The notes: generated by a model from the sequence alone, not told the origin. Positions 17,415-26,909 are shown, numbered from the stretch's first letter. The stretch: DNA of 64,000 bases from Pseudomonadota bacterium (GCA_018241505.1 JAFEDS010000013.1:311417-375416); one strand, 5' to 3'. Numbers and translations: made by a program.

Positions 17415-18844
17415 CGATTTGCACCGTGCATCAGAAGTTGGCCGAAGTTGGATTCGCGGACCGGATGGTAACGGCTCGTGATGAGCGCATCGCAGTCGTG
17501 CGGCAGCAGCTTGGCGCGGTAGCGGAGGTTGGACTCGAGTTGCACCAGGGCAATCTTGCCGTGCTCGAACGTGTCCGCGCACGCGGTCGGCGGCAACAGC
17601 CCGGTTTTGAGCTTCTGACCGAAGTAGAAAAAATCCATCAAGAAAGCACTCTTTGCCCAGTAGCACAGATTCAGGTTCTCACAGGCTGCCCGATTGTGAC
17701 CGTCGGCTTTGATAATCGCGATGTCACGCAGGGCGGATCGTTCATTGGCGGCGATGTTGCGGATGGCTTCGATCTCGGCCGGCGCCAGGGCGGCCATGTA
17801 TCCCACGAGCCAGACTGCCAGGCCCAGGCCTGCCGGCGGACCCCAGTCGAGCGGGGGCGTCCAGAGACTCTCAACCGTCAGGCCCGCGGCCAGGCACAGG
17901 GCGATCAGGCAATCGAAAAACACATTGACGTCGACACCCGCACCGCCGGCCGCGAACAGGGCTACGATCCCGGAGATGAGCAGATAGAGGCTGATGAAGG
18001 CGAGCCGCTCACTTTGCCGCCGCGTTGCCAGGGCCCACAGCCAGAGCACCACCAGGGGGGCAAAGCACCGCAGGGCGGCCCAGGCCTCGGTGATCGCCTT
18101 TGAGCGCAGGTACTCGCGAGGCTCGTGGAAGCTCGCAAAAAATCTCATGCCGTACAACCAACCCGACAGCACGGCCGCCAGTGCCAAGGCAACCGCTGCG
18201 CTGAGCGCAAACCGGGCAAAGGCCGGTCGCGAACGCCACAGCAGCCACAGCGACACAGCCAGGGGCAGGGGAATCAGCAGGTGCTTGGTCCAACCCCCGG
18301 CTACCATCAGGACCCCACCCAGAATGAGGTGCCGCGCGTCGTCCTTGCCTGTCCAGATGACGAGTAGGCCACCCATCATCAACGCGTGCGCCAGCCATTG
18401 TGGATCGTCCATGGCAACGTACCCGCGCGCGTAAGTTACAACGTACGCAAGGAAAGTTAGGGCGGCGAGCAGTCCGATCCGGGCCGCGGAGCCGGTGATC
18501 CTCAGCCAGTAGTAGAGGCTCCAAACTACAAACAGCAGACTGGCGAGAGCGACAACCCGGCCGGCGAAAATTGTGTCGCCGGTCAGATGCCCGACTGCGC
18601 CGACGACGTAGAACGACAGCGGTGGATAGTTGTTGGTGATCAGCGCGTCCGCTGGCGGATATAGCGTGCCGCCTGTCACGGCCGCATCGGCGAAATACGC
18701 GTTCCAACCTTCATTGGGGTCGAGTGGCAAGTAGCGACCGATCGACAGCAGCGGCCGGACCGATCCGAATACAACAACGCCCGCCAGGAGCGCGCAGGCG
18801 CTCCAGTACAGGGCGGTGCGCCTATTGTGTCCCGTGCCGGTCAT
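17411..18844 (-). CDS. GT-C-like integral membrane protein
   Basis: The ATG at 18844 gives a 477-residue protein with about ten to twelve hydrophobic segments and a periplasmic-loop acidic residue in PLDPNEGWNAY (near residues 42-52), similar to GT39/ArnT-type enzymes. The longer open frame upstream has no membrane or family character and crosses the divergent gene, so it is rejected. A C-terminal soluble domain of about 120 residues contains five or six cysteines. It is coupled to the downstream lipoprotein by ATGA. It could add a periplasmic sugar or, less likely, polymerise repeats. Confidence 0.78.
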   Translation of the reverse strand: MTGTGHNRRTALYWSACALLAGVVVFGSVRPLLSIGRYLPLDPNEGWNAYFADAAVTGGTLYPPADALITNNYPPLSFYVVGAVGHLTGDTIFAGRVVALASLLFVVWSLYYWLRITGSAARIGLLAALTFLAYVVTYARGYVAMDDPQWLAHALMMGGLLVIWTGKDDARHLILGGVLMVAGGWTKHLLIPLPLAVSLWLLWRSRPAFARFALSAAVALALAAVLSGWLYGMRFFASFHEPREYLRSKAITEAWAALRCFAPLVVLWLWALATRRQSERLAFISLYLLISGIVALFAAGGAGVDVNVFFDCLIALCLAAGLTVESLWTPPLDWGPPAGLGLAVWLVGYMAALAPAEIEAIRNIAANERSALRDIAIIKADGHNRAACENLNLCYWAKSAFLMDFFYFGQKLKTGLLPPTACADTFEHGKIALVQLESNLRYRAKLLPHDCDALITSRYHPVRESNFGQLLMHGANR

Positions 18845-18883
18845 CCATAAACTGCCGGCGCGGCAAACCGCCCGACGCGACCT

Positions 18884-20524
18884 ATGAAAAACGAGCCGCA
18901 AGCCACCATGCATTTCGGAGTTCTGTGCGACGGACGGCAATTGCAACTGTGGCAACGCAATTGCCTGGAGCAGTTGCAGGCGCTGGCCGGTGTCGTCCCG
19001 GTTGTTTTGTTGATCAATCGTCCTCCGCTCGACAGCACCGCCGGCCGCCTGTTTCGTCACCTGGACGAGGCCGTTCCCGGCAGTCCGGCGAGCCTGACCG
19101 AGCTTCCCACAAACTGCGCCAGTTTGCCTTGCATAGAGCTGCAGGCACGGGACGCCGCCGCGCAAATCAGCGCTCTGCGGCTCGATTTCGTAATCAGCTT
19201 CAGCGCGGCCTCGCTGCATGAGCTTCATGCAATTGCATATTACGGTCTGTGGCGCTTCGAATTCGGCGACTGGACGCAGTTCCGCGGCTCACCGCCGGGC
19301 TTCTGGGAGGTGTATCGGAATGCACCGGTCTCGGCCGCCATGTTGTGTCGTGTGACCGGGGACCGCGACGAGGTCATTCCCCTGCGCCGTGGCAGCCTGA
19401 GCACGCGGCCGTTTTCCTACCCGCGCAACCGTGACCAGCTTTTGAGTCGTTTCACTCACTGGCCGGCGCAGGTCTGCCGGGATATCGCCAGCGGGGATGC
19501 ACAGTACCTGGCGGCCGCACCGCTGCGCGGCCGCTCGACACTCAACACGGCGCCGTGTAATAAAGGTGTGCTGCGCTATTGCTTGCGCCTCGCCTGGTAT
19601 GTTGTGAGCCGCGGCATGCGGCCCTGGTTCCTGCACGATCACTGGAACATCGGCATCATCGAGCAGCCGGTCGAGGATTTCGTGCATCCGCAACGCGCGC
19701 GCCGGCCAATCCGCTGGTTACCAACACCGGCGCCGGGCGAGTTTGTCGCGGACCCGTTCGGCCTGATTCGCGACGGACAGCTCACCGTGTTCTGTGAGCA
19801 CCTGGACTATGGTGGCGATGCGGTCGGGACCATTGCCGCGATTCAGCCCAACGGTGACAGTTCCCGCGTGCCGGTGTCGATTGGTCCTGTGCCGCGCGTC
19901 CATCTGTCGTATCCCGCGGTTTTCGAGCATGAAGGCCGGCTGTTGTGTATTCCGGAGACGCAGGGTGCGCGGGAAGTTGCGTTGTATGAGTTGCAGCGCT
20001 TTCCCGATCGCTGGACCAGAGTGGCCATCCTGATTCCGGACTGCCTGATTGTGGATGCCACATTGTTTCGGCACGGCGAGCGATGGTGGCTGGCCGGCGC
20101 TTCGGATCCGGGCGGCGCGCATCTCGGCGCGGACTTGCACCTGTGGTACGCGACTGACATCAGGGGGCCCTGGACGCCTCATGCATCCAACCCGGTCAAG
20201 ACCGACGTGAGCTCGGCACGCCCGGCCGGACCAACTTTTGTGTCAGAGGGCGTGTTGTATCGGCCCGCGCAGGACTCCTCTGCGACCTACGGCGCTCGGG
20301 TCGTCATCAATCGCGTCGTGGCCCTGACCCCTACGACCTTCCGCGAGGAGCCCGCTGCGTTCGTAGCTCCGGATGCCGGCGGGCCTTACCCCGATGGTCT
20401 GCATACCCTGTCGGGAGTTGGCAACGTGACGCTCGTGGATGGCAAGCGGCTCGCGTTTTCCGGAGCGGAATTTCGCAGAGTGCTACGGCGAATGGTGATG
20501 CGCCGTGTGCGGAAACTGTTCTGA
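18884..20524 (+). CDS. Formyltransferase-like domain fused to GINT1-like glycosidase-fold domain
   Basis: The 546-residue protein has two parts. Residues 9 to about 190 resemble a formyltransferase Rossmann domain (FGVLCDGRQLQLWQ, then LDFVISFSAA and FRGSPPGFWE). Residues about 265-520 resemble the five-bladed propeller called GINT1_N, with PGEFVADPFGL, FCEHLDYGG and HLSYPAVFEHEGRLLCIPET. Plant GINT1 acts in glycolipid glucosaminyl transfer; the bacterial role is unknown. A sugar-modifying role is suggested by the locus. An ATG at 18908 is an alternative start. The divergent neighbour starts only 39 bases away, and the end overlaps the convergent GT4 gene by 42 bases. Confidence 0.72.
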   Translation: MKNEPQATMHFGVLCDGRQLQLWQRNCLEQLQALAGVVPVVLLINRPPLDSTAGRLFRHLDEAVPGSPASLTELPTNCASLPCIELQARDAAAQISALRLDFVISFSAASLHELHAIAYYGLWRFEFGDWTQFRGSPPGFWEVYRNAPVSAAMLCRVTGDRDEVIPLRRGSLSTRPFSYPRNRDQLLSRFTHWPAQVCRDIASGDAQYLAAAPLRGRSTLNTAPCNKGVLRYCLRLAWYVVSRGMRPWFLHDHWNIGIIEQPVEDFVHPQRARRPIRWLPTPAPGEFVADPFGLIRDGQLTVFCEHLDYGGDAVGTIAAIQPNGDSSRVPVSIGPVPRVHLSYPAVFEHEGRLLCIPETQGAREVALYELQRFPDRWTRVAILIPDCLIVDATLFRHGERWWLAGASDPGGAHLGADLHLWYATDIRGPWTPHASNPVKTDVSSARPAGPTFVSEGVLYRPAQDSSATYGARVVINRVVALTPTTFREEPAAFVAPDAGGPYPDGLHTLSGVGNVTLVDGKRLAFSGAEFRRVLRRMVMRRVRKLF

Positions 20525-21757
20525 CAGCGAACGGCACAGTTCCGCGTATCGTCCGGCAATCAGATCGAGGTCGTAGGGTGTTACCGCCTCGCGTGCGGCG
20601 GCACCAATCGCCGGCCACTGATCGCGGGCGGCCAGCGCCTCGTCGAATACATCGATCAGCGCCTGCGTTTCCAACGGTGGGAACAGGAACCCGCTGCAGC
20701 CTTGCTGAATCAACTGCGGTGCGGCGCCGACGGAGGTTGCGAGCACGGTGCAGCCACAGCCCATCGCCTCGGCGAGCGCGAGACTGAAGCCTTCATACTC
20801 GGTGGGAAAGACCCAGGCGTCGGTGGCCTGCAGGTAGTCAACGACGGCATCGGTTTCGGGAAAGAACGCAATGTCGCCTTCCAGGCCCAACTGTTTGACC
20901 CGCTCCTTGACCTGGGCTTCGCAATCATCGAAGGAGCGGTTGCCCGAGCCCACAATCACCAGGTAGAGCCGCGGATGCTTCGCGAAAATGGTGGGCCACG
21001 CATCCACCAGCAGCGGCACCCCTTTGGCTCGTGCCAGGCGGCCGGCATACAACACGACGATGCGATCGTCGGGAATGGACAGTTTGGCGCGCAGCGCGCG
21101 GCGCTCGGGAAGTGAAACAGGGCGGAATTTCCGCAGGCTCACCCCGTTCGGCAGGGAAACGATGCGCGCCGCGGAAACGCCGCGCTTGAGCAGCTCTTCG
21201 TTGATTTGCGCCGAAATCGCTATGACAGCGTCAGCTTTGCGCAGCACATGGTTGCGCGCGTTCTCCAGGAAGTTGAACACGAGCTTGCCCTTGCGCGAGC
21301 CCATGGTGCGCATGCTTTCAGTGGAAATCGTTTCGTGCAGCTCGAAATACGACTCGGCGCGAATGATGCACTTCTTGCGCAACAGCGCGCACAGCGGCAC
21401 CACCACCAGGGGCATGATCTTTGCGCCCGATACGATTACGATGTCGTAGCGGAACATGTCCTTGAACAGAATCCAGACCAGCTTCGCCAGGAAGATCAAA
21501 ACAGGGAACAACGCCGCAAAGCCTTTGCCCTTGAGCATTCCGCCCGGGCGCAGGCGCCGGACATCGACACCGTCCACATTTTCGCGTGCCGGGCTCGGCG
21601 GCAGGGTCTGCCGGGTGATGACCTGCACCTGGAAGCCGCGCCCATAGAGTCCTTGGGCCAGGTGGGCGGCAATCAGCTCCTGGCCACCCACCAGGGGCGG
21701 GAAAAAGGCCTCGGTGAGCCAGTACACAACAGGGGCGGGTCGCGGTGATTCCTTCAT
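20483..21757 (-). CDS. GT4 glycosyltransferase
   Basis: The ATG at 21757 opens directly into the GT-B start VVYWLTEAFFPPLVGGQE; the longer frame upstream is unrelated. The 424-residue protein has VLYAGRLARAKGVPLLV in the donor domain and FPTEYEGFSLALAEAMGCG with the E-x7-E signature. It belongs to the exopolysaccharide GT set, but is transcribed alone, diverging from the next GT4 gene. Its last 14 codons overlap the end of the rightward fusion gene (20483-20524). Specificity is unknown. Confidence 0.86.
   Translation of the reverse strand: MKESPRPAPVVYWLTEAFFPPLVGGQELIAAHLAQGLYGRGFQVQVITRQTLPPSPARENVDGVDVRRLRPGGMLKGKGFAALFPVLIFLAKLVWILFKDMFRYDIVIVSGAKIMPLVVVPLCALLRKKCIIRAESYFELHETISTESMRTMGSRKGKLVFNFLENARNHVLRKADAVIAISAQINEELLKRGVSAARIVSLPNGVSLRKFRPVSLPERRALRAKLSIPDDRIVVLYAGRLARAKGVPLLVDAWPTIFAKHPRLYLVIVGSGNRSFDDCEAQVKERVKQLGLEGDIAFFPETDAVVDYLQATDAWVFPTEYEGFSLALAEAMGCGCTVLATSVGAAPQLIQQGCSGFLFPPLETQALIDVFDEALAARDQWPAIGAAAREAVTPYDLDLIAGRYAELCRSLSEQFPHTAHHHSP
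20509..20545 (+). terminator. Inverted repeat with stop codon in loop (fusion gene 3' end)
   Basis: GCGGAAACTGT (20509-20519) pairs with ACAGTTCCGC (20536-20545) apart from one bulged A. The 16-base loop holds the TGA stop of the rightward gene at 20522-20524. There is no U-tract. The structure lies inside the 3' coding part of the opposing GT4 gene. Confidence 0.4.
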
Positions 21758-21822
21758 GAAAGATTGTCGAAAGGTTGTGCGGTTTTGTTGTTGAGGTCCC
21801 AGTCGGAGCCGGCGAATCAATT

Positions 21823-21828
21823 TATAAT
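21823..21828 (+). promoter_or_regulatory. Consensus -10 box ahead of the rightward GT4 gene
   Basis: TATAAT at 21823-21828 lies in the 98-base divergent spacer, 28 bases before the ATG at 21856. No good -35 is seen at the usual distance. The reverse strand of the same AT-rich patch offers TATAAA with TTGCAG 16 bases upstream, so both GT4 genes may fire from here. Confidence 0.5.
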
Positions 21829-21855
21829 GTGCTGCAATATGACTGCAATTCAATC

Positions 21856-23004
21856 ATGAAAATCGGAGTAATGCTCCGAAGTCTGACCGATGTCGGCGGA
21901 CCGGGCGAATATACTCGCAGCCTGCTCAATGCCTTGTTGCGCATCGACCGGGTGAACGAGTACTACCTGTTTATTGCGAATGCGGCCCTGGGGGAGCGCT
22001 TCAAGGAGTTCCCCAATGCCCATCCCGTTGTTCTGAACAGTCCGTCGAAGCTCATTTTCGATCAAGTCCAGGTGCCGCGCGCGCTGCGGCAATACGATTG
22101 TGACGTAGTTATCAATCTCAAACACTCCGTGCCGCTGCTGGCCCCCGTGCCGGCCATCTTTGTCATGCACGGCGCCGATTGGCTGGCATTCCCGCAGAAC
22201 TATTACTTATTCGATCGCCTGTACCACGCGATTTCGCTGCCCCTGTTCTGTCGCAAGGCAGCGCGCATCATCTCCGTCTCCCACGACGCCACCCGGATTG
22301 CCATTGAGAAGGCCAGCCTGTCCCCGTCGCAGCTTGCGACGGTCTACCACGGCTTTCGAACCGACTTTCGCCGGGTGGAAGACCCGGAACGCCGGGCGCG
22401 TGCCCGTGAGCGGTACAAGTTGCCTGAGAAATTCATCCTGTACGTCGGACGCATCTACCCGATGAAGAATGTCCGCGGACTGGTGGAGGCATTCGCCAAG
22501 CTACGCGATCGCGTGCCGCACAGCCTCGTCATCTCCGGTATCAAGCACTACAAGACCGAGCCGGACTTCGCGGCGATCGACAAATACTCCCTGCACGACC
22601 GCGTCATTCCAACAGGTTTCGTGGAGGAAGAGGATCTGCCGGTGTTGTATAGCATGGCGGATGCGTTTGTATTGCCGTCACTGTATGAGGGATTCGGCAT
22701 TCCGCTCCTGGAGGCAATGGCGTGCGGCGCGCCGATCGTCACTTCCACGCAGGGATCCTGCCCCGAGGTCGTGGATGGCGCCGGCGTATTGGTGAACCCG
22801 TATGACACTTCGGATATCGCCGAAGGCATCTACAAGGTGCTGACCGACCGCAAGCTGGCCGAAGATAACGTGCGCAAGGGCTTTCAACGCGTCGCGCAGT
22901 TCAGTTGGGAGAAATGTGCCCGGGAGACGCTGGATGTCATCGCCTCCGTCGCCCGAACACGTCAGGCAACGGAAGCGAGCTTGCCTCGCAGGGACCCGAG
23001 CTGA
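21856..23004 (+). CDS. GT4 glycosyltransferase
   Basis: The start is the ATG at 21856, which leads into KIGVMLRSLTDVGGPGEYTRSLL, the N-terminal acceptor domain of a GT4 enzyme; the frame upstream is leaderless noise. The 382-residue protein has FILYVGRIYPMKNVRGLVEA in the donor domain and LPSLYEGFGIPLLEAMACG with the acidic pair. It is a single rightward gene between two leftward ones, and its final 43 bases overlap the asparagine synthase gene. It probably adds one residue of the exopolysaccharide repeat. Confidence 0.87.
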   Translation: MKIGVMLRSLTDVGGPGEYTRSLLNALLRIDRVNEYYLFIANAALGERFKEFPNAHPVVLNSPSKLIFDQVQVPRALRQYDCDVVINLKHSVPLLAPVPAIFVMHGADWLAFPQNYYLFDRLYHAISLPLFCRKAARIISVSHDATRIAIEKASLSPSQLATVYHGFRTDFRRVEDPERRARARERYKLPEKFILYVGRIYPMKNVRGLVEAFAKLRDRVPHSLVISGIKHYKTEPDFAAIDKYSLHDRVIPTGFVEEEDLPVLYSMADAFVLPSLYEGFGIPLLEAMACGAPIVTSTQGSCPEVVDGAGVLVNPYDTSDIAEGIYKVLTDRKLAEDNVRKGFQRVAQFSWEKCARETLDVIASVARTRQATEASLPRRDPS

Positions 23005-24902
23005 AGATCCTTGCGCTGCTGGCCGAGGATCATCATCCGATACCACAGTTCCGCATTAATCAACAGCCAGAGCCGGTTACCGTGATCGGCGCGCTGCGCC
23101 AGATGTTCTGCCAACAGGGCATCGATCGGAGCGCGGCGCAGGATCCCGGCCTCCACCAACTTTGAGTCCGGCAGGAAGCGCTCGTAGAGCGCCCGGTATT
23201 CGTCCTTGAGAATGTAGGGCAGGGCGGAGGAAAACCCCTGCTTGGGACGATCCAGGATGGCCGCCGGCAGGTAGCGCCCGGCCAGCTTGCGCTGTGCCCA
23301 GCGCAAGGAGCGGCCGCGGATCTTGAGGCTCGAGGGCAGGCGGGCGGTGAATTCCGCCAGCCGATGATCCATGAACGGACTGCGGGCCTCGAGGCCGTGG
23401 CTCATGGACATGCGGTCCGTGATCATGACCGGGTGATCGGGCAGCCGTACCTGGCTGTCCGCGGCCAACATGTGATCCAACGGGTCGCCGGTGGCGGCAT
23501 CGAAGGGATTGCGGATGGCATCTTCGGCGTGCACGCCCCTGAGTTGTTCCAACGCGGCCGGTGTGAACAACGACTGGCGCATCGCTGCTTCGAAATAGAA
23601 GTAACTCAGGCTCGCGGCGTAGCGGTCGGAACCTGACAGGAACGAGAGGCGCTGCATCCACCGCAATTGGTGCCCCACGCTCTTGTACCAGCCGGCCTCG
23701 GGGATCAACGACAGCGCAGGACCCAGAACGTGACGCCGGAGAGCGGCGGGGACGCGAGCGTAGTGGTTGGCGTACAGGTTTCCGTAGTAGCGATCGTAGC
23801 CACCAAACAGTTCATCGCCACCGTCGCCGCCAATGACTACCTTGACCGTCTGCTTCGCGAGCTCGGATACATGGTAAGTGCACAGTGACAACGGATCGGA
23901 AGGCTCATCCAAGTGATAGATCAGGTCCGGCAGTAACGTGACGAGCGACGGTGACAGGCTGCGCTCGTGATGGTTTGTGCCGAACAACTGTGCCACGGCG
24001 CGGGCGGCCGGGGCCTCATCGAAGCGTGCGTGCGGCAACCCAACAGTGAACGTGTTGAGGTCCTTCACGCCGATACGCTTCACGAGCATCGCGACGAGCA
24101 GGCTCGAGTCGAGCCCCCCACTCAACAACGCGCCCACGGGCACATCGCTGACGAGATGCAGCCGCAAAGATTCTTCGACCTTGGCTTCCAGCTCATCCAG
24201 CAACTGCTCGTCGGAACCTTCCAGCTTCGGCTGGTAGCTCAGGTTCCAGAACCGGCTGATGACGGGCTCACGGCCTTCCTCCAGCACCAATGTGTGCGCC
24301 GGAGGCAGCTTGAGAATCCCCTGGAACATGGAGATCGGGGGTGCAATCAGGCGCAGGCCGAGGTACTGGTCGAGGCCGGCCAGGTTCAGCTCGCGCAGCT
24401 TTGGGTCGAACGCCAGCAGCGCTTTGATCTCGGATGCGAACGCAAACCCACGTGCGGTCTTCGCGTAGTACAGGGGTTTCTGACCGAGGTGGTCGCGCGC
24501 GATCAACAGGCGGCGCTTGCGAGAATCCCACAGGCCGAACGCAAACATGCCACGCAGATGATCCACGAGCTCGTCGCCGTACTCCTGGTACAGGCCGATG
24601 ATGACCTCGCAGTCGCTGTGAGTCAGGAACCGATGCCCGCGTGCCTCGAGGTCCGCGCGCAGTTCCTTGTAGTTGTAGATCTCGCCGTTACAAACCAACA
24701 GTATGGATTTGTCGGCATTGAACAGCGGCTGCCGGCCCCCTTCCAGGTCGATGATGGACAGGCGGCGATGCCCGAGGATGGCGTGCGAGTCGTATTCCAC
24801 GCCTTCGCCATCCGGGCCGCGATGTCGCAGGGCGTACAGCATGTCCTGCATGCCTTGGTGCAACACCGAGCTCGCGCCGACGATTCCCGCAATTCCACAC
24901 AT
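22962..24902 (-). CDS. asnB: Asparagine synthase-type glutamine amidotransferase
   Basis: Starting at the ATG at 24902 exposes the N-terminal cysteine nucleophile (MCGIAG, C2 after methionine removal). The 646-residue protein has a class II glutaminase domain (about 2-200) followed by the synthetase domain with the PP-loop SGGLDSS at 261-267. It transfers glutamine nitrogen to a carboxylate activated by ATP. In polysaccharide loci, including XrtA types, such enzymes are thought to amidate a sugar acid rather than make free asparagine. It is preceded after one base by a GT4 gene. General asparagine synthesis remains possible. Confidence 0.9.
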   Translation of the reverse strand: MCGIAGIVGASSVLHQGMQDMLYALRHRGPDGEGVEYDSHAILGHRRLSIIDLEGGRQPLFNADKSILLVCNGEIYNYKELRADLEARGHRFLTHSDCEVIIGLYQEYGDELVDHLRGMFAFGLWDSRKRRLLIARDHLGQKPLYYAKTARGFAFASEIKALLAFDPKLRELNLAGLDQYLGLRLIAPPISMFQGILKLPPAHTLVLEEGREPVISRFWNLSYQPKLEGSDEQLLDELEAKVEESLRLHLVSDVPVGALLSGGLDSSLLVAMLVKRIGVKDLNTFTVGLPHARFDEAPAARAVAQLFGTNHHERSLSPSLVTLLPDLIYHLDEPSDPLSLCTYHVSELAKQTVKVVIGGDGGDELFGGYDRYYGNLYANHYARVPAALRRHVLGPALSLIPEAGWYKSVGHQLRWMQRLSFLSGSDRYAASLSYFYFEAAMRQSLFTPAALEQLRGVHAEDAIRNPFDAATGDPLDHMLAADSQVRLPDHPVMITDRMSMSHGLEARSPFMDHRLAEFTARLPSSLKIRGRSLRWAQRKLAGRYLPAAILDRPKQGFSSALPYILKDEYRALYERFLPDSKLVEAGILRRAPIDALLAEHLAQRADHGNRLWLLINAELWYRMMILGQQRKDLQLGSLRGKLASVA

Positions 24903-24903
24903 G

Positions 24904-26067
24904 CTACTGTTGCTCCGCTGGTCGCGCCGCGAGAGCGTCGGAAAAAACCCGCTCGTAGCGTTCGGCGCAACGCTCAATAAAATAATCTTCAACCTTGTCG
25001 AGATTGTGGCGGCCCACCGCCTGGCAGCGCTCGGGCGAGTCGCGCAGCGCCCGGACCGCCTCATTGAAGGCCGCCTGGTCATTCAACTGGATCACAAAGC
25101 CGGTGTCCGGTGTCGACAGAAAGTCCGTCTGGCCGCCGCGGTTGTAGCAGACAACGGGCAGGCCGAACGACATGGCTTCCAGGAACACGAGCCCGAATCC
25201 TTCGTGCTGTGCGGTTGAAACAAACACATGGGCCGCCGAGTAGGCCTTGTATTTGACCTCATCCGTCACGTATCCCAGCATCCGCAGGCGGTTGTAGACG
25301 CCGAGCTCCATGGCCTTCTGTTTCACGGCAGCCGCTTCCGGTCCATCGCCGACCACGAGCAGAAAGGCATCCGGCAAGGCCGCCAGGGTGTCAACGAGCT
25401 GCGTGCTCGCCTTGCGCGGCACGATGCGCCCCGCGGTCACCATGACGAAGGCGTTCTCGGGAATGTCGAATTCAGATCGTTGCGCGCGAATGTTCTGCGG
25501 CGGGCGGTCGATTCCGAGCGGAATGAGGTCGACCTTGCGGTCGACGCCATAGATTTTCTCAACGTTGTTCGCGGTGTCGCGCGACTGTGCTACCACGCCA
25601 TCCGCTTTCACCAACAGGCGGGCAACCGCGCGGCGCAGGAAGGCATGGCGGTGGGGCGAGCTCTTCTTCGAAGGGTCGTAGAGGTCACCGCCATGCACCG
25701 ACAGGATGTTGGGAATTCCCATGCGCCTGGACAGCCAGTCCCCGAGCGGGCCGGAGGGCACCGCGAAGTGGGTATTGATGATGTCGAAGCGCTGTTTGCG
25801 GCCAAGCTGCAGGCCCCGCCACAAGCCCATGGGCAGGTACGCCGCCATGGAGGGAAAGTTCGCTGTAGCCAGGGCCTTGCGAAAGAAAACCGGCACGCGC
25901 ACGACCTTCACATTCGCGTCCATTCCTTCGTATGGCAGGTCTACGGCCTGGGATGTCAGTACCGTCACGTCGTGTCGTTCCGCCAGCGAGCGGGCCATGG
26001 CGGCCATCACGACGCCGCCCCCACCGCCCAAGGGTGGGTATTCGTAGTTACAGAATAAAATCCGCAA
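24904..26067 (-). CDS. GT4 glycosyltransferase
   Basis: The 387-residue protein begins at a TTG (26067) with RILFCNYEYPPLGGGGGVV, a typical glycine-rich GT4 start, so the rare start codon is well supported. The donor half has VFVSTAQHEGFGLVFLEAMSFG with the E-x7-E pair. It is followed after a single base by the amidotransferase gene and diverges from a methyltransferase gene across a 67-base spacer. It would act on the exopolysaccharide repeat; the sugar is not known. Confidence 0.86.
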   Translation of the reverse strand: MRILFCNYEYPPLGGGGGVVMAAMARSLAERHDVTVLTSQAVDLPYEGMDANVKVVRVPVFFRKALATANFPSMAAYLPMGLWRGLQLGRKQRFDIINTHFAVPSGPLGDWLSRRMGIPNILSVHGGDLYDPSKKSSPHRHAFLRRAVARLLVKADGVVAQSRDTANNVEKIYGVDRKVDLIPLGIDRPPQNIRAQRSEFDIPENAFVMVTAGRIVPRKASTQLVDTLAALPDAFLLVVGDGPEAAAVKQKAMELGVYNRLRMLGYVTDEVKYKAYSAAHVFVSTAQHEGFGLVFLEAMSFGLPVVCYNRGGQTDFLSTPDTGFVIQLNDQAAFNEAVRALRDSPERCQAVGRHNLDKVEDYFIERCAERYERVFSDALAARPAEQQ

Positions 26068-26134
26068 TGTGTAATGAAGGTCCCGCGTGTCCCGGATCGC
26101 GTGTATTCTACGGAAAACACTGGGGATACGTAGG

Positions 26135-26908
26135 ATGAATGCTAATTTTCGCCGGGCCGAATCTTATGACAAGGGCAGCCTTGCGGGGCGCTCGGAACGC
26201 CTGGCCGCCAGGCTCGAGCCGTTCGACTCCTATTGGCAGGCGCCGAAGGATGTCGAGAAGGGCTTTACCTCGTTCACGGCCTATTACCGCGCCAACTATC
26301 TGCCGCACATGCCGGCCGACAAGCAGGCCCGGATCCTGGTCGTGAGCTGCGGTCCGGGCTACCTGGTGAAGATGTTGCGCGATTGTGGCTACAACTCGGT
26401 CCTGGGCATCGATTCGGACGCGGCCAAGGTTGAAACGGCGCAGCGTCACCAGTTGCCTTGCGAAGTGGCGCGTGCGTTCGAGTTCCTCGGCGACAAGGAA
26501 GGCCAGTACGATGTCATCATCCCGGAGCAGGAGCTGAACCACCTGACTCTGGATGAGACTGTGGAGTTTCTGAGCCTGTGCCGGCGTGCGTTGCGGCCGG
26601 GTGGCGAGGTCGTGGTCTATGCCATGAACGCCGCCAATCCGATGGTCGGTTCCGAGAACCTTTCACATAACATCGATCACTTCTACCTGGTGACCGAATA
26701 CAGCCTGGGCCAGATCCTGGAGCTGGCGGGCTTTCGCGACTACCGGCCGTTCGCCTTGAAGTTGTATGTGTTCTGGAAGAACCCGCTCAACTATGTGGGT
26801 CTGGCGGTGACTTCCACCCTGGAGGCCATCTTCCGGGTCATGTTCATGCTGTACGGCAAGAAGGTCAAAATCCTCAGCAAGAAGGTTGCGGCCACAGCGA
26901 GCGTCTGA
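26135..26908 (+). CDS. SAM-dependent methyltransferase (class I)
   Basis: The ATG at 26135 gives a 257-residue protein. The SAM-binding motif I is ILVVSCGPGYLVKML (near residues 70-84), followed by VLGIDSDAAKVETA as the acidic ribose-binding loop and the CRRALRPGGEVVVYAM segment common to Methyltransf_11/25 members. Near the C-terminus is a hydrophobic stretch (VFWKNPLNYVGLAVTSTLEA), which may touch the membrane. It heads a rightward run with the acetylation genes, the next one starting immediately after its stop. It likely methylates a sugar or its precursor; this is inference. Confidence 0.82.
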   Translation: MNANFRRAESYDKGSLAGRSERLAARLEPFDSYWQAPKDVEKGFTSFTAYYRANYLPHMPADKQARILVVSCGPGYLVKMLRDCGYNSVLGIDSDAAKVETAQRHQLPCEVARAFEFLGDKEGQYDVIIPEQELNHLTLDETVEFLSLCRRALRPGGEVVVYAMNAANPMVGSENLSHNIDHFYLVTEYSLGQILELAGFRDYRPFALKLYVFWKNPLNYVGLAVTSTLEAIFRVMFMLYGKKVKILSKKVAATASV

Positions 26909-26909
26909 G

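Noticed and set aside
17415-17666. N-terminal extension of the propeller lipoprotein
   Set aside because: The extra 84 codons lack a leader and lie inside the upstream gene; the lipobox after the ATG at 17414 shows the true start.
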